20,059 nucleotides of DNA. Origin: an uncultured Actinomycetes bacterium. GTDB taxonomy: Bacteria > Actinomycetota > Acidimicrobiia > Acidimicrobiales > Ilumatobacteraceae. Below, piece after piece: positions 7,303-14,424 of the stretch. The translations under genes were made by a program, and so were the position numbers. The DNA is taken from positions 1 to 20,059 of the forward strand of contig CALBSD010000093.1 in the NCBI GenBank assembly GCA_937927625.1, given 5' to 3'. The notes below the pieces were generated by a model that ran no database searches, was not told the origin of the DNA, and was given only the letters and a program-made list of their open reading frames with translations. Position 1 is the stretch's first letter. The number at the start of each line of letters is the position of its first letter.

Positions 7303-7737
7303 GTGCCTGAGATTTCAGTTCAACGTTTAGACGCAGACTTGCCCTTGCCTCGCCAAGCCCACGAGGGTGATGCGGGCGTTGACTTGTATGCACGTGAAGA
7401 CACTTTGTTGGCACCCAATGGTGGGCGCGCGCTGATGCCCACCGGCATTGCGATTGCAATTCCCCTTGGTTTTGCTGGATTTGTTCTTCCGCGTAGCGGT
7501 CTTGCACTGAACAATGGCATTAGTGTTGTGAATGCACCAGGTCTTATCGATTCGCACTATCGCGGTGAGTTAAAAGTCGTTTTGCTGAACACTGACGCCA
7601 CTCGTCCATATCACGTGCATCGCGGTGACCGCATCGCACAACTTGTCATTCAACGCGTTGAGGAAGTCACGTGGACTGAAGTCGCGTCGCTTGATGAGAA
7701 CAATCGTGGTGGCGGTTTCGGCCACTCCGGTCGATAA
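7303..7737 (+). CDS. dut: dUTP diphosphatase
   Basis: A 144-residue trimeric-type dUTPase, which hydrolyses dUTP to dUMP and pyrophosphate, keeping uracil out of DNA and feeding thymidylate synthesis. All five motifs are present: DAGVDLY (23-29), PRSGLA (63-68), GLIDSHYRGEL (80-90) with the D83 and Y86 active-site pair, GDRIAQL (108-114), and the C-terminal RGGGFGHSG (135-143). Length is usual for the family. The start is a GTG at 7303, a normal choice for this window. The TAA at 7735-7737 abuts the stop of the CoA-transferase on the other strand with no gap. Confidence 0.97.
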   Translation: MPEISVQRLDADLPLPRQAHEGDAGVDLYAREDTLLAPNGGRALMPTGIAIAIPLGFAGFVLPRSGLALNNGISVVNAPGLIDSHYRGELKVVLLNTDATRPYHVHRGDRIAQLVIQRVEEVTWTEVASLDENNRGGGFGHSGR

Positions 7738-8967
7738 CTACTTCTTCGGTAGACGAATCGAAAGCACACCGTTTGCAGTGAGTTGCTCTACTTCTTCCGG
7801 TGTAAATCCAGCCAATTGCTGCAGCACTTCTGCATTATCTTCGCCGCGGAACTTCGGAATACCACGCGTACTCACATCGGACCCCGAGAACACCCATGGC
7901 GCATTCGGCACACGGAACGTCGAACCGTAACGGTCATCGGCATCGATAATCACATTGCGATCTTCTGCCCAATCGGTTTCAGCAAGTTCACTCATCGTGC
8001 GCACAACACCCATGGCAAGACCAGCTTCGGCCATAACATCTTCAATCTCTTGAGCTGTCTGAATTGAGCGTGCCCAATCGCGAAGTTCATTCGCTAACGC
8101 ATCAAGGTTCTGCAAACGTGTTGCAACATCGGTGAAACGAGCATCCTCCAACATTGCCGGACGCTTCATGGCATTGACGAATAGATCAAAGGTTCCGCGT
8201 TCGGCTGGATGTCCACTGACAACTACATACGTGCCATCACCTGTTTGCAAGATGGGGTAATCACCAGGTTGGAAAGAGCGAATCTGATTATTCGGAACTT
8301 CGTCTTCAAACAGTTCGTTCTGTACATGTTCATTGACGTACAACATTGTCTGCGCCATTGAGACATCGATGTACTGACCAACGTGCGTCTGTTCACGTTG
8401 ATACAGAGCAGCCAAAACTGCTGCTGCAGTTTCCATGCCGGTGTACACATCCGCATGACTATGTGGGTCATTCGTTGCTTGACCACCACGAGCGCGTGCT
8501 TGCAAACCAGTCATACCCGTCTCAGCATTCACCACCGTTGCGTACGCACGACGATGACTCCATGGACCGGTATTGCCGTAACCACTGATTGCCGCATAAA
8601 TCAGCCGCGGATTGATTTCAGCAAGGACTGAGTAGCCGAGACCCAACTTTTCCATCACGCCACCGCGATAGTTCTCAACAAAAACGTCACATTCAGAGAC
8701 CAACTTCTTGATGATCTCCACGGCTTCGGGCTTCTTCAAGTCCATCGAGATGTTCTTTTTACCTATGTTTTGTTGAGCAAAATAGGTGGACATCGAACCG
8801 ACGCGTGGGAATGCAAAACGAGTGAGGTCACCCTCTGGTGGTTCCACTTTGATGACATCTGCACCCAAGTCCGACAACATGCGCGTGCAGTGCGGACCAG
8901 AAAGAACGCGAGTGAAGTCCAATACGCGAATGCCCTCTAGTGGGCGTGGTGAAGACGAGGACGTCAT
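7738..8967 (-). CDS. CaiB/BaiF family (class III) CoA-transferase
   Basis: A 409-residue class III CoA-transferase that moves CoA between carboxylic acids. The N-terminal block (GIRVLDFTRVLSGPHCTRML, then LGADVIKVEPPEGDLTR), the IGKKNISMDLKKPEA block and CDVFVENYRGGVMEKLGLGY are typical of the family. The catalytic aspartate is the D in HADVYTGMETAAAVLAALY (D173). The GGQATNDPHS segment before it is also common. The ATG at 8967 overlaps the hydratase stop by 4 nt (ATGA), so both are in one operon. It is convergent with dut, sharing a zero-gap junction. The acyl donor and acceptor are unknown; a role in fatty acid or carnitine-like catabolism is likely. Confidence 0.93.
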   Translation of the reverse strand: MTSSSSPRPLEGIRVLDFTRVLSGPHCTRMLSDLGADVIKVEPPEGDLTRFAFPRVGSMSTYFAQQNIGKKNISMDLKKPEAVEIIKKLVSECDVFVENYRGGVMEKLGLGYSVLAEINPRLIYAAISGYGNTGPWSHRRAYATVVNAETGMTGLQARARGGQATNDPHSHADVYTGMETAAAVLAALYQREQTHVGQYIDVSMAQTMLYVNEHVQNELFEDEVPNNQIRSFQPGDYPILQTGDGTYVVVSGHPAERGTFDLFVNAMKRPAMLEDARFTDVATRLQNLDALANELRDWARSIQTAQEIEDVMAEAGLAMGVVRTMSELAETDWAEDRNVIIDADDRYGSTFRVPNAPWVFSGSDVSTRGIPKFRGEDNAEVLQQLAGFTPEEVEQLTANGVLSIRLPKK

Positions 8968-9794
8968 TGGCCAGTGAAACGTGGGGCGCGCTTCTCCACG
9001 AAAGCGGCAGCAGCTTCACGATGATCAGCAGTTGACATCGTACGAATCATTGCGGTTCCTTCCGCATCAAGTGCAGCTTGCAATTGCACGTCACCAGCCC
9101 GGTTGATGTTTTCCTTCATGTAACGCAATGCAATGGGCGCACGTGCTGCCAATTCCTGACACCACATGAGTGCACCTCTTGCAAAATTGTCATCTGGCAA
9201 CACTGCATTCAGTAAGCCCATCTCAAAGGCTTCTTCAGCGGAGAGACGTGGCGACATAAAGAGAAGTTCCTTTGCCTTCGCTTCGCCCACTAACCGCGGT
9301 AAGAACCAAGACGAACCAAAGTCGCCACTTGCACCAATATTGGAAAAGGCTGTCACAAGCACGGCGCGCTCCGCTGCAATACGCAGGTCAGCAGCAAAAG
9401 CAATCGACAAACCTGCTCCAGCTGCTGCGCCAGGCAATGCTGCAACAACGGGCTGCGGCAACTTACGCAATGCTGCACTGACTGAGTTCTGTCGCTGACG
9501 AATACCTTGCACCCTGTCCTCAAAACTTGAGATACCAGCTTCCGCGCCAGCAACTTTATGAGAGGCATTCATTTGCTTCACGTCTCCGCCCGCACAGAAT
9601 GCGACGCCTTCACCCGTCAACATCACAACGTGGATATTTGGGTTCGCCGCAATCTGTGGCAATGCAGTTTCAAATCCTGCATAGACACCTTCGGATAGCG
9701 CATTTCGCACTTCTGGACGGTTGAAAGACAGAATTGCGACATTGCCTTCGATACGTCCGATGAGGTCTGTCTGACCCGTGTTCAATTCACTCAT
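8964..9794 (-). CDS. Enoyl-CoA hydratase/isomerase family protein
   Basis: A 276-residue crotonase-fold enzyme acting on CoA thioesters. Two oxyanion-hole elements are visible: FCAGGDVKQM (66-75) and GAAAGAGLSIAFAADLRIA (122-140). A further motif, IGASGDFGSSWFLPRLVG, matches the PaaG-like and isomerase-type part of the family (D158 at the position after GAS-G) rather than the classic hydratase two-Glu pair. It may therefore be an isomerase or a hydratase. Start ATG at 9794 is preceded by AGGGGG 5 nt upstream. The TGA overlaps the CoA-transferase start (ATGA), so the two are coupled. It is divergent from orn with 99 nt between them. A longer in-frame extension upstream is antisense to orn. Confidence 0.93.
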   Translation of the reverse strand: MSELNTGQTDLIGRIEGNVAILSFNRPEVRNALSEGVYAGFETALPQIAANPNIHVVMLTGEGVAFCAGGDVKQMNASHKVAGAEAGISSFEDRVQGIRQRQNSVSAALRKLPQPVVAALPGAAAGAGLSIAFAADLRIAAERAVLVTAFSNIGASGDFGSSWFLPRLVGEAKAKELLFMSPRLSAEEAFEMGLLNAVLPDDNFARGALMWCQELAARAPIALRYMKENINRAGDVQLQAALDAEGTAMIRTMSTADHREAAAAFVEKRAPRFTGQ

Positions 9795-9799
9795 TGTGT

Positions 9800-9805
9800 C
9801 CCCCT
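9800..9805 (-). promoter_or_regulatory. Ribosome binding site of the enoyl-CoA hydratase gene
   Basis: AGGGGG on the minus strand, 5 nt upstream of the ATG at 9794. It decides the start against the long in-frame upstream extension. An almost mirror-image AGGGGG serves orn on the other side of the same 99-nt intergenic gap. Confidence 0.7.
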
Positions 9806-9882
9806 GAAAGTGCTTCCCATAGCCTGCCATGTGGCCTTTAGTGCCTGTCATTCGTGCTCTCAACACTAGATTTGAACGAATG

Positions 9883-9888
9883 AGGGGG
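9883..9888 (+). promoter_or_regulatory. Ribosome binding site of orn
   Basis: AGGGGG ends 5 nt before the ATG at 9894. A TAGATT hexamer at 9867-9872 could be a -10 box giving a leader of about 15 nt, but no -35 is evident. So orn appears to be a normal leadered gene, unlike many in this window. Confidence 0.6.
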
Positions 9889-9893
9889 CAGCC

Positions 9894-10451
9894 ATGTTGA
9901 TCTGGATGGATCTTGAAATGACCGGCCTCGACGAGTCCCGCCACGTGATTGTGGAAATTGCCACGCTGGTCACCGACGATGACCTCAACATCGTTGCAGA
10001 AGGTCCAAACCTCGTCATTCACCAACCCGATGATGTGCTGGCCCACATGGACGACTTCGTGACAAACATGCACACCGTCTCTGGTCTCTTGGAAAAGATC
10101 AAGACCTCAACAATCTCCGAAGCCGATGCGATGCAGCAGACACTCGACTTCATAAAGGAACACAGCCCAGAGCCCAACAAGATTCCGCTCTGTGGCAATT
10201 CCATCCGCACCGACCGCACTTTCCTCGCGAAGTACATGCCAGAAATTGAAAACTGGTTGCATTATCGCTGCGTCGACGTATCGACCATCAAAGAATTAGT
10301 GAAGCGTTGGAACCCTGGTCTTGAACACGCTCGACCAAAGAGCGAAGGCATCACTCACCGTGCAATGGACGACATTCGCGACAGTGTTGCAGAGCTGAAG
10401 TTCTACCGCGACAGAGTTTTCCGCACCGCTGAAGAAACAAAGAAGAAGTGA
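9894..10451 (+). CDS. orn: Oligoribonuclease
   Basis: A 185-residue DEDDh-type 3'-5' exoribonuclease that degrades short RNAs of two to five nucleotides, including the linear pGpG product of cyclic-di-GMP breakdown. Catalytic residues are D6 and E8 (WMDLEMTGLD), D107 (GNSIRTDRTFLAKYMP) and H155 and D160 (ITHRAMDDIRDSVAEL). The conserved CVDVSTIKELVKRW segment lies between. A lysine-rich tail (EETKKK) ends the protein. The GTG of the next gene overlaps the TGA by 4 nt, so the two are co-translated. Length and motifs are those of the family throughout. Confidence is high. Confidence 0.97.
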   Translation: MLIWMDLEMTGLDESRHVIVEIATLVTDDDLNIVAEGPNLVIHQPDDVLAHMDDFVTNMHTVSGLLEKIKTSTISEADAMQQTLDFIKEHSPEPNKIPLCGNSIRTDRTFLAKYMPEIENWLHYRCVDVSTIKELVKRWNPGLEHARPKSEGITHRAMDDIRDSVAELKFYRDRVFRTAEETKKK

Positions 10452-11503
10452 ACGAGCAGTCGCCGCGTCCCGTGAAATCGGAGCAGTTGCAGGCGACTGA
10501 CGAAATTGTCGAGGTAGCTCCAGGAGTTCTTCGCACTCAACTGCCGGCAAACATCACTGGCTTAGGTCACGTGAATATGTATGTGATGGAAGATGAACGT
10601 GGCGTCGCTGTTGTCGATCCTGGCATGCCCACAAAAGAATCATGGACAGCAGTGCAAGACCGCTTGAGACAAATTGGTGTTCCGTTAAAGCGTGTGCACT
10701 CAGTCATCGTCACGCATAGCCACCCGGATCACTACGGAGGCGCCGAGCGCATTCGATCAGAGTCCGGTGCCGACATCATTACGCACCGATTGTTCCGCAC
10801 GTTCTACGATCCCACTGAACCACCAGATGTGGATGCAGAAGAACTTGCACTGATGATGCGTAGTCCATTTGCTGCACCACCTTGGGGTGGACCCGCAATG
10901 GATGTTCCGTGGCAACGACGTGTTCGCTTTCGTATTGGAAAAGCATTTCCTCGGCTCATGAAGGTGCCAACGCCAACGGTGCGTCTGGCCGAAACCGATC
11001 GAATGAAGTTCGCAAAACGCGAATGGATGGCCATACATACGCCTGGTCATACACATGACCATTTGTGCCTTTTTGACCCAGAAACTGGCACTTTATTGAG
11101 CGGTGACCACGTGCTTCCGACCATCACTCCACATATCAGTGGACTCACCGCTCATGGCGACCCACTCACTTTGTTCTTCGACTCGCTTGACAAAATTGGT
11201 CGCTTTGCAGATCAAGTCTCCATCACACTTCCTGCACACGGAACTCCGTTTCAGAATGTCGGTGAACGAGTTGAGCAAATCAAAGACCATCATCAAGAAC
11301 GCCTGCAGAAACTTCGCGATGTCAGCAATGACCTCAGTAGACCCGCAAGCGTGATGGAGTTTGCATCACATCTCTTCTCGCCACGAGCACAAGGTTCTAT
11401 GGCAGACAGTGAAGCGTACGCGCATCTTGAACACCTTCGTCTGCTTGGTGACTTCGAACGACGCGACAATAACGGCGTGTTCGAATACGTGCTACACGAT
11501 TAA
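10448..11503 (+). CDS. Metallo-beta-lactamase-fold hydrolase
   Basis: A 351-residue metallo-beta-lactamase superfamily enzyme, with a dinuclear metal site. THSHPDH (89-95; H90, H92, D94, H95) is followed by the HTPGHTHDHLCLF (H), GDHVLP (D) and LPAHGTPF (H) ligands. Similar actinobacterial proteins are of the LACTB2/glyoxalase II-like type, with an additional C-terminal helical domain here (RVEQIKDHHQERLQKLRD, about 275-295). Such proteins hydrolyse thioesters, lactones or phosphodiesters; the substrate cannot be read. Its GTG overlaps the orn stop by 4 nt. The TAA at 11501-11503 overlaps the stop of the convergent thioesterase gene. Confidence 0.9.
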   Translation: MNEQSPRPVKSEQLQATDEIVEVAPGVLRTQLPANITGLGHVNMYVMEDERGVAVVDPGMPTKESWTAVQDRLRQIGVPLKRVHSVIVTHSHPDHYGGAERIRSESGADIITHRLFRTFYDPTEPPDVDAEELALMMRSPFAAPPWGGPAMDVPWQRRVRFRIGKAFPRLMKVPTPTVRLAETDRMKFAKREWMAIHTPGHTHDHLCLFDPETGTLLSGDHVLPTITPHISGLTAHGDPLTLFFDSLDKIGRFADQVSITLPAHGTPFQNVGERVEQIKDHHQERLQKLRDVSNDLSRPASVMEFASHLFSPRAQGSMADSEAYAHLEHLRLLGDFERRDNNGVFEYVLHD

Positions 11504-12267
11504 GAAAGAACTCCGCACCACATCGCTGCGTGCATCGTTCCATTTTCCGTGAGCTCAAGATCAAGCTCATTGTCTTCAATCACTGATTGACAAGTTGGCG
11601 ATTGACCAGGGTCAACCTGAATCACATGTTCAACAACTGCACGCATCGGCGCCCGCAGTTCACGGTGTTCAGCAAGATGCTCTTCAATAATCTCCCAATA
11701 CGCCGCGTTATTCATATGACCAACTGCGTCGTAATCACTGAAGCGCAATGGCCACGGTGCACTGCTCGCATTCGCTTCTGCAAACAACTTGTGTTTCAAC
11801 AACAAGCGCGCACCAATATCGCGACCTCCGGAAGATTCAGTCAACGTTGCAACAACATCTTCTGGCACACGACTTGGTTGCATCGTGTCTTGATCAATGT
11901 GCACCCACAAGGCAGCCGCATCAACCAACACGCGACCATCAATTGATGAAATTTGTGTACGACGTTCTGCCCAGTGCGAACCGAGACCACCACACCATGT
12001 CGTGAGATCAATCTCTTCCATGTATTTCGGAAACTCGTACACATCAACAACTGTGCGGCGCACGACCCACCAGTGCGGGTCGCTCCATTCCGAGACACGA
12101 GTGTCGTCATTCGAGACGTCTTGCAGATATCGAGCGAGTGCATCGAGACGTAAACGGCCATTGGGGGTGGCATCACCGAGGCGCACTCGGCGGCGGGCAG
12201 TGAATTCGCGGCCCACGGAGGTGCGTTTCACCATCTCAAAGGACAGAGCAGCGTCACGAAAGGCCAT
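11500..12267 (-). CDS. Acyl-ACP thioesterase family protein
   Basis: A 255-residue protein of the FatA/FatB-like acyl-ACP thioesterase family, with two tandem hotdog domains. The first half has FTARRRVRLGDATPNGRLRL, ALARYLQDVSNDD and WWVVRRTVVDVYEFPKYMEE. The second has the characteristic RFSDYDAVGHMNNAAYWEII, equivalent to the D-x-x-x-H-x-N-N active-site loop. The enzyme releases free fatty acids from acyl-ACP or a related thioester; whether the substrate is ACP or CoA is not clear. The ATG at 12267 lies 6 nt downstream of a TAGGGT box on its strand. It overlaps the convergent metallo-hydrolase by 4 nt and is divergent from the small gene at 12353. Confidence 0.9.
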   Translation of the reverse strand: MAFRDAALSFEMVKRTSVGREFTARRRVRLGDATPNGRLRLDALARYLQDVSNDDTRVSEWSDPHWWVVRRTVVDVYEFPKYMEEIDLTTWCGGLGSHWAERRTQISSIDGRVLVDAAALWVHIDQDTMQPSRVPEDVVATLTESSGGRDIGARLLLKHKLFAEANASSAPWPLRFSDYDAVGHMNNAAYWEIIEEHLAEHRELRAPMRAVVEHVIQVDPGQSPTCQSVIEDNELDLELTENGTMHAAMWCGVLS

Positions 12268-12273
12268 ACAGCG

Positions 12274-12279
12274 ACCCTA
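12274..12279 (-). promoter_or_regulatory. Putative -10 box, leaderless start of the thioesterase gene
   Basis: TAGGGT on the minus strand fits TANNNT; its spacer to the ATG at 12267 is 6 nt (cgctgt). No Shine-Dalgarno is visible upstream of that start codon. No clear -35 was found. Confidence 0.5.
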
Positions 12280-12291
12280 TCGGGAGGGCTC

Positions 12292-12314
12292 AAACCCTTA
12301 TGGGTATTGGGTTT
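12292..12314. repeat. Inverted repeat in the divergent thioesterase/small-gene gap
   Basis: AAACCC and GGGTTT arms (12292-12297 and 12309-12314) are separated by 11 nt, and an inner ACCC-ttat-GGGT adds a second dyad overlapping the left arm. It sits between two divergent genes, so a repressor site or a small hairpin are both possible. Short arms mean chance is not excluded. Confidence 0.3.
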
Positions 12315-12337
12315 CATTAATTCAGTTGAAATGGCCC

Positions 12338-12344
12338 GGAGAAG
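12338..12344 (+). promoter_or_regulatory. Ribosome binding site of the 58-residue small gene
   Basis: GGAGAAG, 8 nt before the ATG at 12353. It fixes this ATG over the later in-frame ATG at 12365 and supports translation of the short frame. Confidence 0.6.
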
Positions 12345-12352
12345 ATGGTTTC

Positions 12353-12529
12353 ATGGTCACCGATATGCGTACCTCGTTCACCACCGCGTTTATGGGCACC
12401 ACGGCGACAGCCGTGGCGTTTGCCTATTCCGCGATTGTGGTCGATCACGCCGTCTCCATGTGGTCCACTCCGGTCGTAAAGCACGTCAATAAGCGTCGCT
12501 CCCGGCAGCCCCGTGGGATTCTGAACTAA
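12353..12529 (+). CDS. Small membrane-type protein, 58 residues, uncharacterised
   Basis: A 58-residue protein I do not recognise. GGAGAAG (12338-12344) lies 8 nt upstream of the ATG, the best-placed Shine-Dalgarno of the neighbourhood. An intrinsic terminator begins 25 nt after the TAA. Third codon positions are mostly G or C, as for a translated gene. Residues 12-30 form a hydrophobic stretch rich in Ala, Thr and Val, then D31-H32, then an aromatic-terminated segment (SMW). The C-terminal tail is strongly basic (KHVNKRRSRQPR). This suggests a single-pass inner-membrane protein with a cytosolic basic tail. It lies upstream of whiB on the same strand but is separated from it by the terminator, so the two need not be cotranscribed. 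No function can be inferred. Confidence 0.65.
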   Translation: MVTDMRTSFTTAFMGTTATAVAFAYSAIVVDHAVSMWSTPVVKHVNKRRSRQPRGILN

Positions 12530-12553
12530 CAAGTTCAACTCCAACACTCCACT

Positions 12554-12591
12554 GGCCGCCGGGAATTCCACCCGAGCGGCCTTTTTGTTTT
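12554..12591 (+). terminator. Intrinsic terminator after the small gene
   Basis: A 10-bp stem, GGCCGCCGGG (12554-12563) with CCCG/GCGGCC (12571-12581, one bulged A at 12575), a 7-nt loop (12564-12570), then TTTTTGTTTT from 12582. It is the only strong rho-independent terminator I can see. It lies between the small gene and whiB. No U-tract is present on the minus strand, so it works in one direction. Confidence 0.8.
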
Positions 12592-12645
12592 GTCCGCCCA
12601 CTACCTAGATCTCCCAAAAGCACCCGAAAGGAAAAGAGAAAGAAC

Positions 12646-12996
12646 ATGTACACCAAGATCAATACAGACATGGGGGGCGTCGCCCTCGTCGACCAGCCGC
12701 TGGTGCTCTCCGCAAAGCGCTGTTCCGATGGCAACGGCACCCTCAGCTACCTGTTCTTCTCTGAGGAGTGGGTTGACATTCAGCGCGCAAAGGCGATCTG
12801 TTCAAAGTGCTCTAACCAATCGGCATGCCTCTCTGGTGCTCTCGAGCGCGAAGAGCCCTGGGGCGTCTGGGGTGGAGAAGAACTCGACATGGGTCGCATT
12901 GTCGGCGTGCGCAGGCCAAGAGGTCGCCCACCCGTCAAGACACGACCTGTCACAGCTGTTCAAGAGGTACCGATCCCACGGCATCTCGTAGCCTGA
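12646..12996 (+). CDS. WhiB-family iron-sulfur transcriptional regulator
   Basis: A 116-residue WhiB-like (Wbl) protein, an actinobacteria-specific [4Fe-4S] regulator that typically works with the primary sigma factor. Four cysteines are in the expected pattern: C26, then C52-x2-C55-x5-C61 (CSKCSNQSACL). The GVWGGE turn (73-78) follows, and then a basic RRPRGRPP tail (89-96) that resembles an AT-hook and probably touches DNA. A purine-rich leader (AAAGGAAAAGAGAAAG) precedes the ATG at 12646; an ATG at 12670 is a weaker choice. The paralogue group (WhiB1 to WhiB7) was not resolved. The stop codon overlaps the -10-like box of tlpA. Confidence 0.95.
   Translation: MYTKINTDMGGVALVDQPLVLSAKRCSDGNGTLSYLFFSEEWVDIQRAKAICSKCSNQSACLSGALEREEPWGVWGGEELDMGRIVGVRRPRGRPPVKTRPVTAVQEVPIPRHLVA
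12989..12994 (+). promoter_or_regulatory. Putative -10 box, leaderless start of tlpA-type gene
   Basis: TAGCCT fits TANNNT with a 6-nt spacer (gagtac) to the ATG at 13001. The box lies inside the last codons of whiB. It would allow the redox operon to be expressed apart from whiB. Confidence 0.45.
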
Positions 12997-13000
12997 GTAC

Positions 13001-13582
13001 ATGACGTGGAGCCGAAAAAAGGTCGTTGTTGCGGCTTCACTCATTGTGCTGTCTGCCAGTGTCATCGGAGGATGTTCAAATAGTTCGTCCCCCGACGACA
13101 CTGGCGCCAATCGCACCGATCCCGGGGTCACACAGACCCCGGGCATCGGCACTAACGCCAATACCCAAGGCAAGAAGTTCTTATTCGTTGAAGTACAAGA
13201 TGTCGCCACTGGCGCAGACGTCACCATTGTTCCCACCGGAAAACCTATGGTCGTCAACTTCTGGTTCTCTACTTGCACACCGTGCACACGTGAGATGCCT
13301 GCGCTTTCTGACGCGGCCGTGAAATACGGAAACAAAGTCAACTTCATTGGCATAAATCCCAACGACACTCGAGAAGATGCAAAGGCTTTTCTCGACAATC
13401 TCGGAGTGAAGTACGCGTCCTACGTTGACGATGGCGATCAACTCTCAGCGGCTGAAGTTGCAACCTTCCCCACCACGTTCTTCTTGAATGCGCAAGGCGT
13501 CATCGTCAAAATGCAATCAGGCGAATTAAAGCCAGAAGACATCGACACCATCTTGAAGAATGACCTTGGAGTCACTGGGTGA
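13001..13582 (+). CDS. TlpA-like thioredoxin lipoprotein
   Basis: A 193-residue extracytoplasmic thioredoxin-fold protein of the TlpA/ResA type. A charged N terminus and hydrophobic stretch (residues 8-22) end in a lipobox (I22-G23-G24-C25), so it is probably a lipoprotein on the outer face of the membrane. A Ser/Thr/Pro-rich linker (26-57) follows. The redox motif is C92-T-P-C95 in NFWFSTCTPC, and the cis-Pro is P157 in ATFPTTFF. Such proteins reduce disulfides in apocytochromes or similar clients. The CcdA-type membrane protein downstream would supply the electrons: its GTG overlaps this stop by 4 nt. The client protein is not identifiable. Confidence 0.9.
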   Translation: MTWSRKKVVVAASLIVLSASVIGGCSNSSSPDDTGANRTDPGVTQTPGIGTNANTQGKKFLFVEVQDVATGADVTIVPTGKPMVVNFWFSTCTPCTREMPALSDAAVKYGNKVNFIGINPNDTREDAKAFLDNLGVKYASYVDDGDQLSAAEVATFPTTFFLNAQGVIVKMQSGELKPEDIDTILKNDLGVTG

Positions 13583-14424
13583 TCGCTCTAGAGGGTGACT
13601 TCGCCTACAGCTTCCTTCTCGGAGTGATGGCGGCAGTGAATCCTTGTGGCTTTATTCTTCTCCCCACATACCTTCTCTATTACCTCGGCACAGAACTCAA
13701 TCGAGAAGCCGAATCTCGCGCAGCGACATTGCGTCGTGGACTCTCCGTTGGCGTTGCAGTCTCCAGCGGTTTCATTGGACTTTTTCTCATTGTGGGAATC
13801 ATCTCTCGTGCCTTCACCAACGTCATTCGAGACAACGCAAAATATGCCGCTCTGATTATCGGCATCGGGCTCATTGGAATGGGCATCGCGATGTACCGCG
13901 GCTGGAAGCCACCCATTGCTCAGCCAAACATGGCAATGACAAAGAAGCGAACATGGCGCAACATGTTTGTGTTCGGCATTGCATATGCCATTGCATCAAT
14001 CGGTTGCACCATCGGACTTCTCATCTCCGTCATTCTCGGTTCCGTTGGCCGGCATGGTTTTATCTCTGGTGTCATCAGCATTGCTTTGTACGGCCTTGGT
14101 ATGGGTCTTCTCGTTACATCGCTTACCGTTGCACTTGCGTTTGCACGCTTCGGTCTCGTGAGCAATTTGAAGAAGAGTTTCCGAGTCTTCGACAAAGTCT
14201 CCGCAGTTGCTGTTGTTCTTACCGGCGTGTATTTATCGTGGTATTGGTTCGGCGCCATTACAAACCGTGGTTCTGATGGCGTTGTGAGCCGCGTTGAGAA
14301 TCTGCAAACGAATGTTGCAACATTCCTTCAAGACACTGGCGCGTATCTCTTAGCCATCATCTTCATTGCGATCATTGCCCTTGCGATGTTTGTGATGCGC
14401 CGCTCTTCTTCTCGCGAGCAATAG
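13579..14424 (+). CDS. CcdA-like thiol-disulfide transporter
   Basis: A 281-residue membrane protein of the CcdA/DsbD-membrane-domain family, which passes reducing electrons across the membrane by a cysteine pair. The expected cysteines are C23 (VNPCGFILLP) and C143 (ASIGCTIGLLI), each on a transmembrane segment. About six hydrophobic segments are seen, with one more near the C terminus (LLAIIFIAIIALAMFVM). It overlaps tlpA by 4 nt (GTGA) and is followed at once by the poly-gamma-glutamate-hydrolase-type gene. The downstream partner TlpA would be its electron acceptor. Cytochrome c maturation is the usual role, but no cytochrome c gene is in view. Confidence 0.9.
   Translation: MIALEGDFAYSFLLGVMAAVNPCGFILLPTYLLYYLGTELNREAESRAATLRRGLSVGVAVSSGFIGLFLIVGIISRAFTNVIRDNAKYAALIIGIGLIGMGIAMYRGWKPPIAQPNMAMTKKRTWRNMFVFGIAYAIASIGCTIGLLISVILGSVGRHGFISGVISIALYGLGMGLLVTSLTVALAFARFGLVSNLKKSFRVFDKVSAVAVVLTGVYLSWYWFGAITNRGSDGVVSRVENLQTNVATFLQDTGAYLLAIIFIAIIALAMFVMRRSSSREQ

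Noticed and set aside
9795..10073. Upstream extension of the enoyl-CoA hydratase to 10073
   Set aside because: It is antisense to orn, and AGGGGG marks the ATG at 9794 as the real start.
11897..12352. Upstream in-frame extension of the 58-codon gene
   Set aside because: It runs antisense through the thioesterase gene; the GGAGAAG site selects the ATG at 12353.
12317..12601. 94-codon minus-strand frame opposite the small gene and terminator
   Set aside because: It reads through the terminator hairpin and has low-complexity content; no support.
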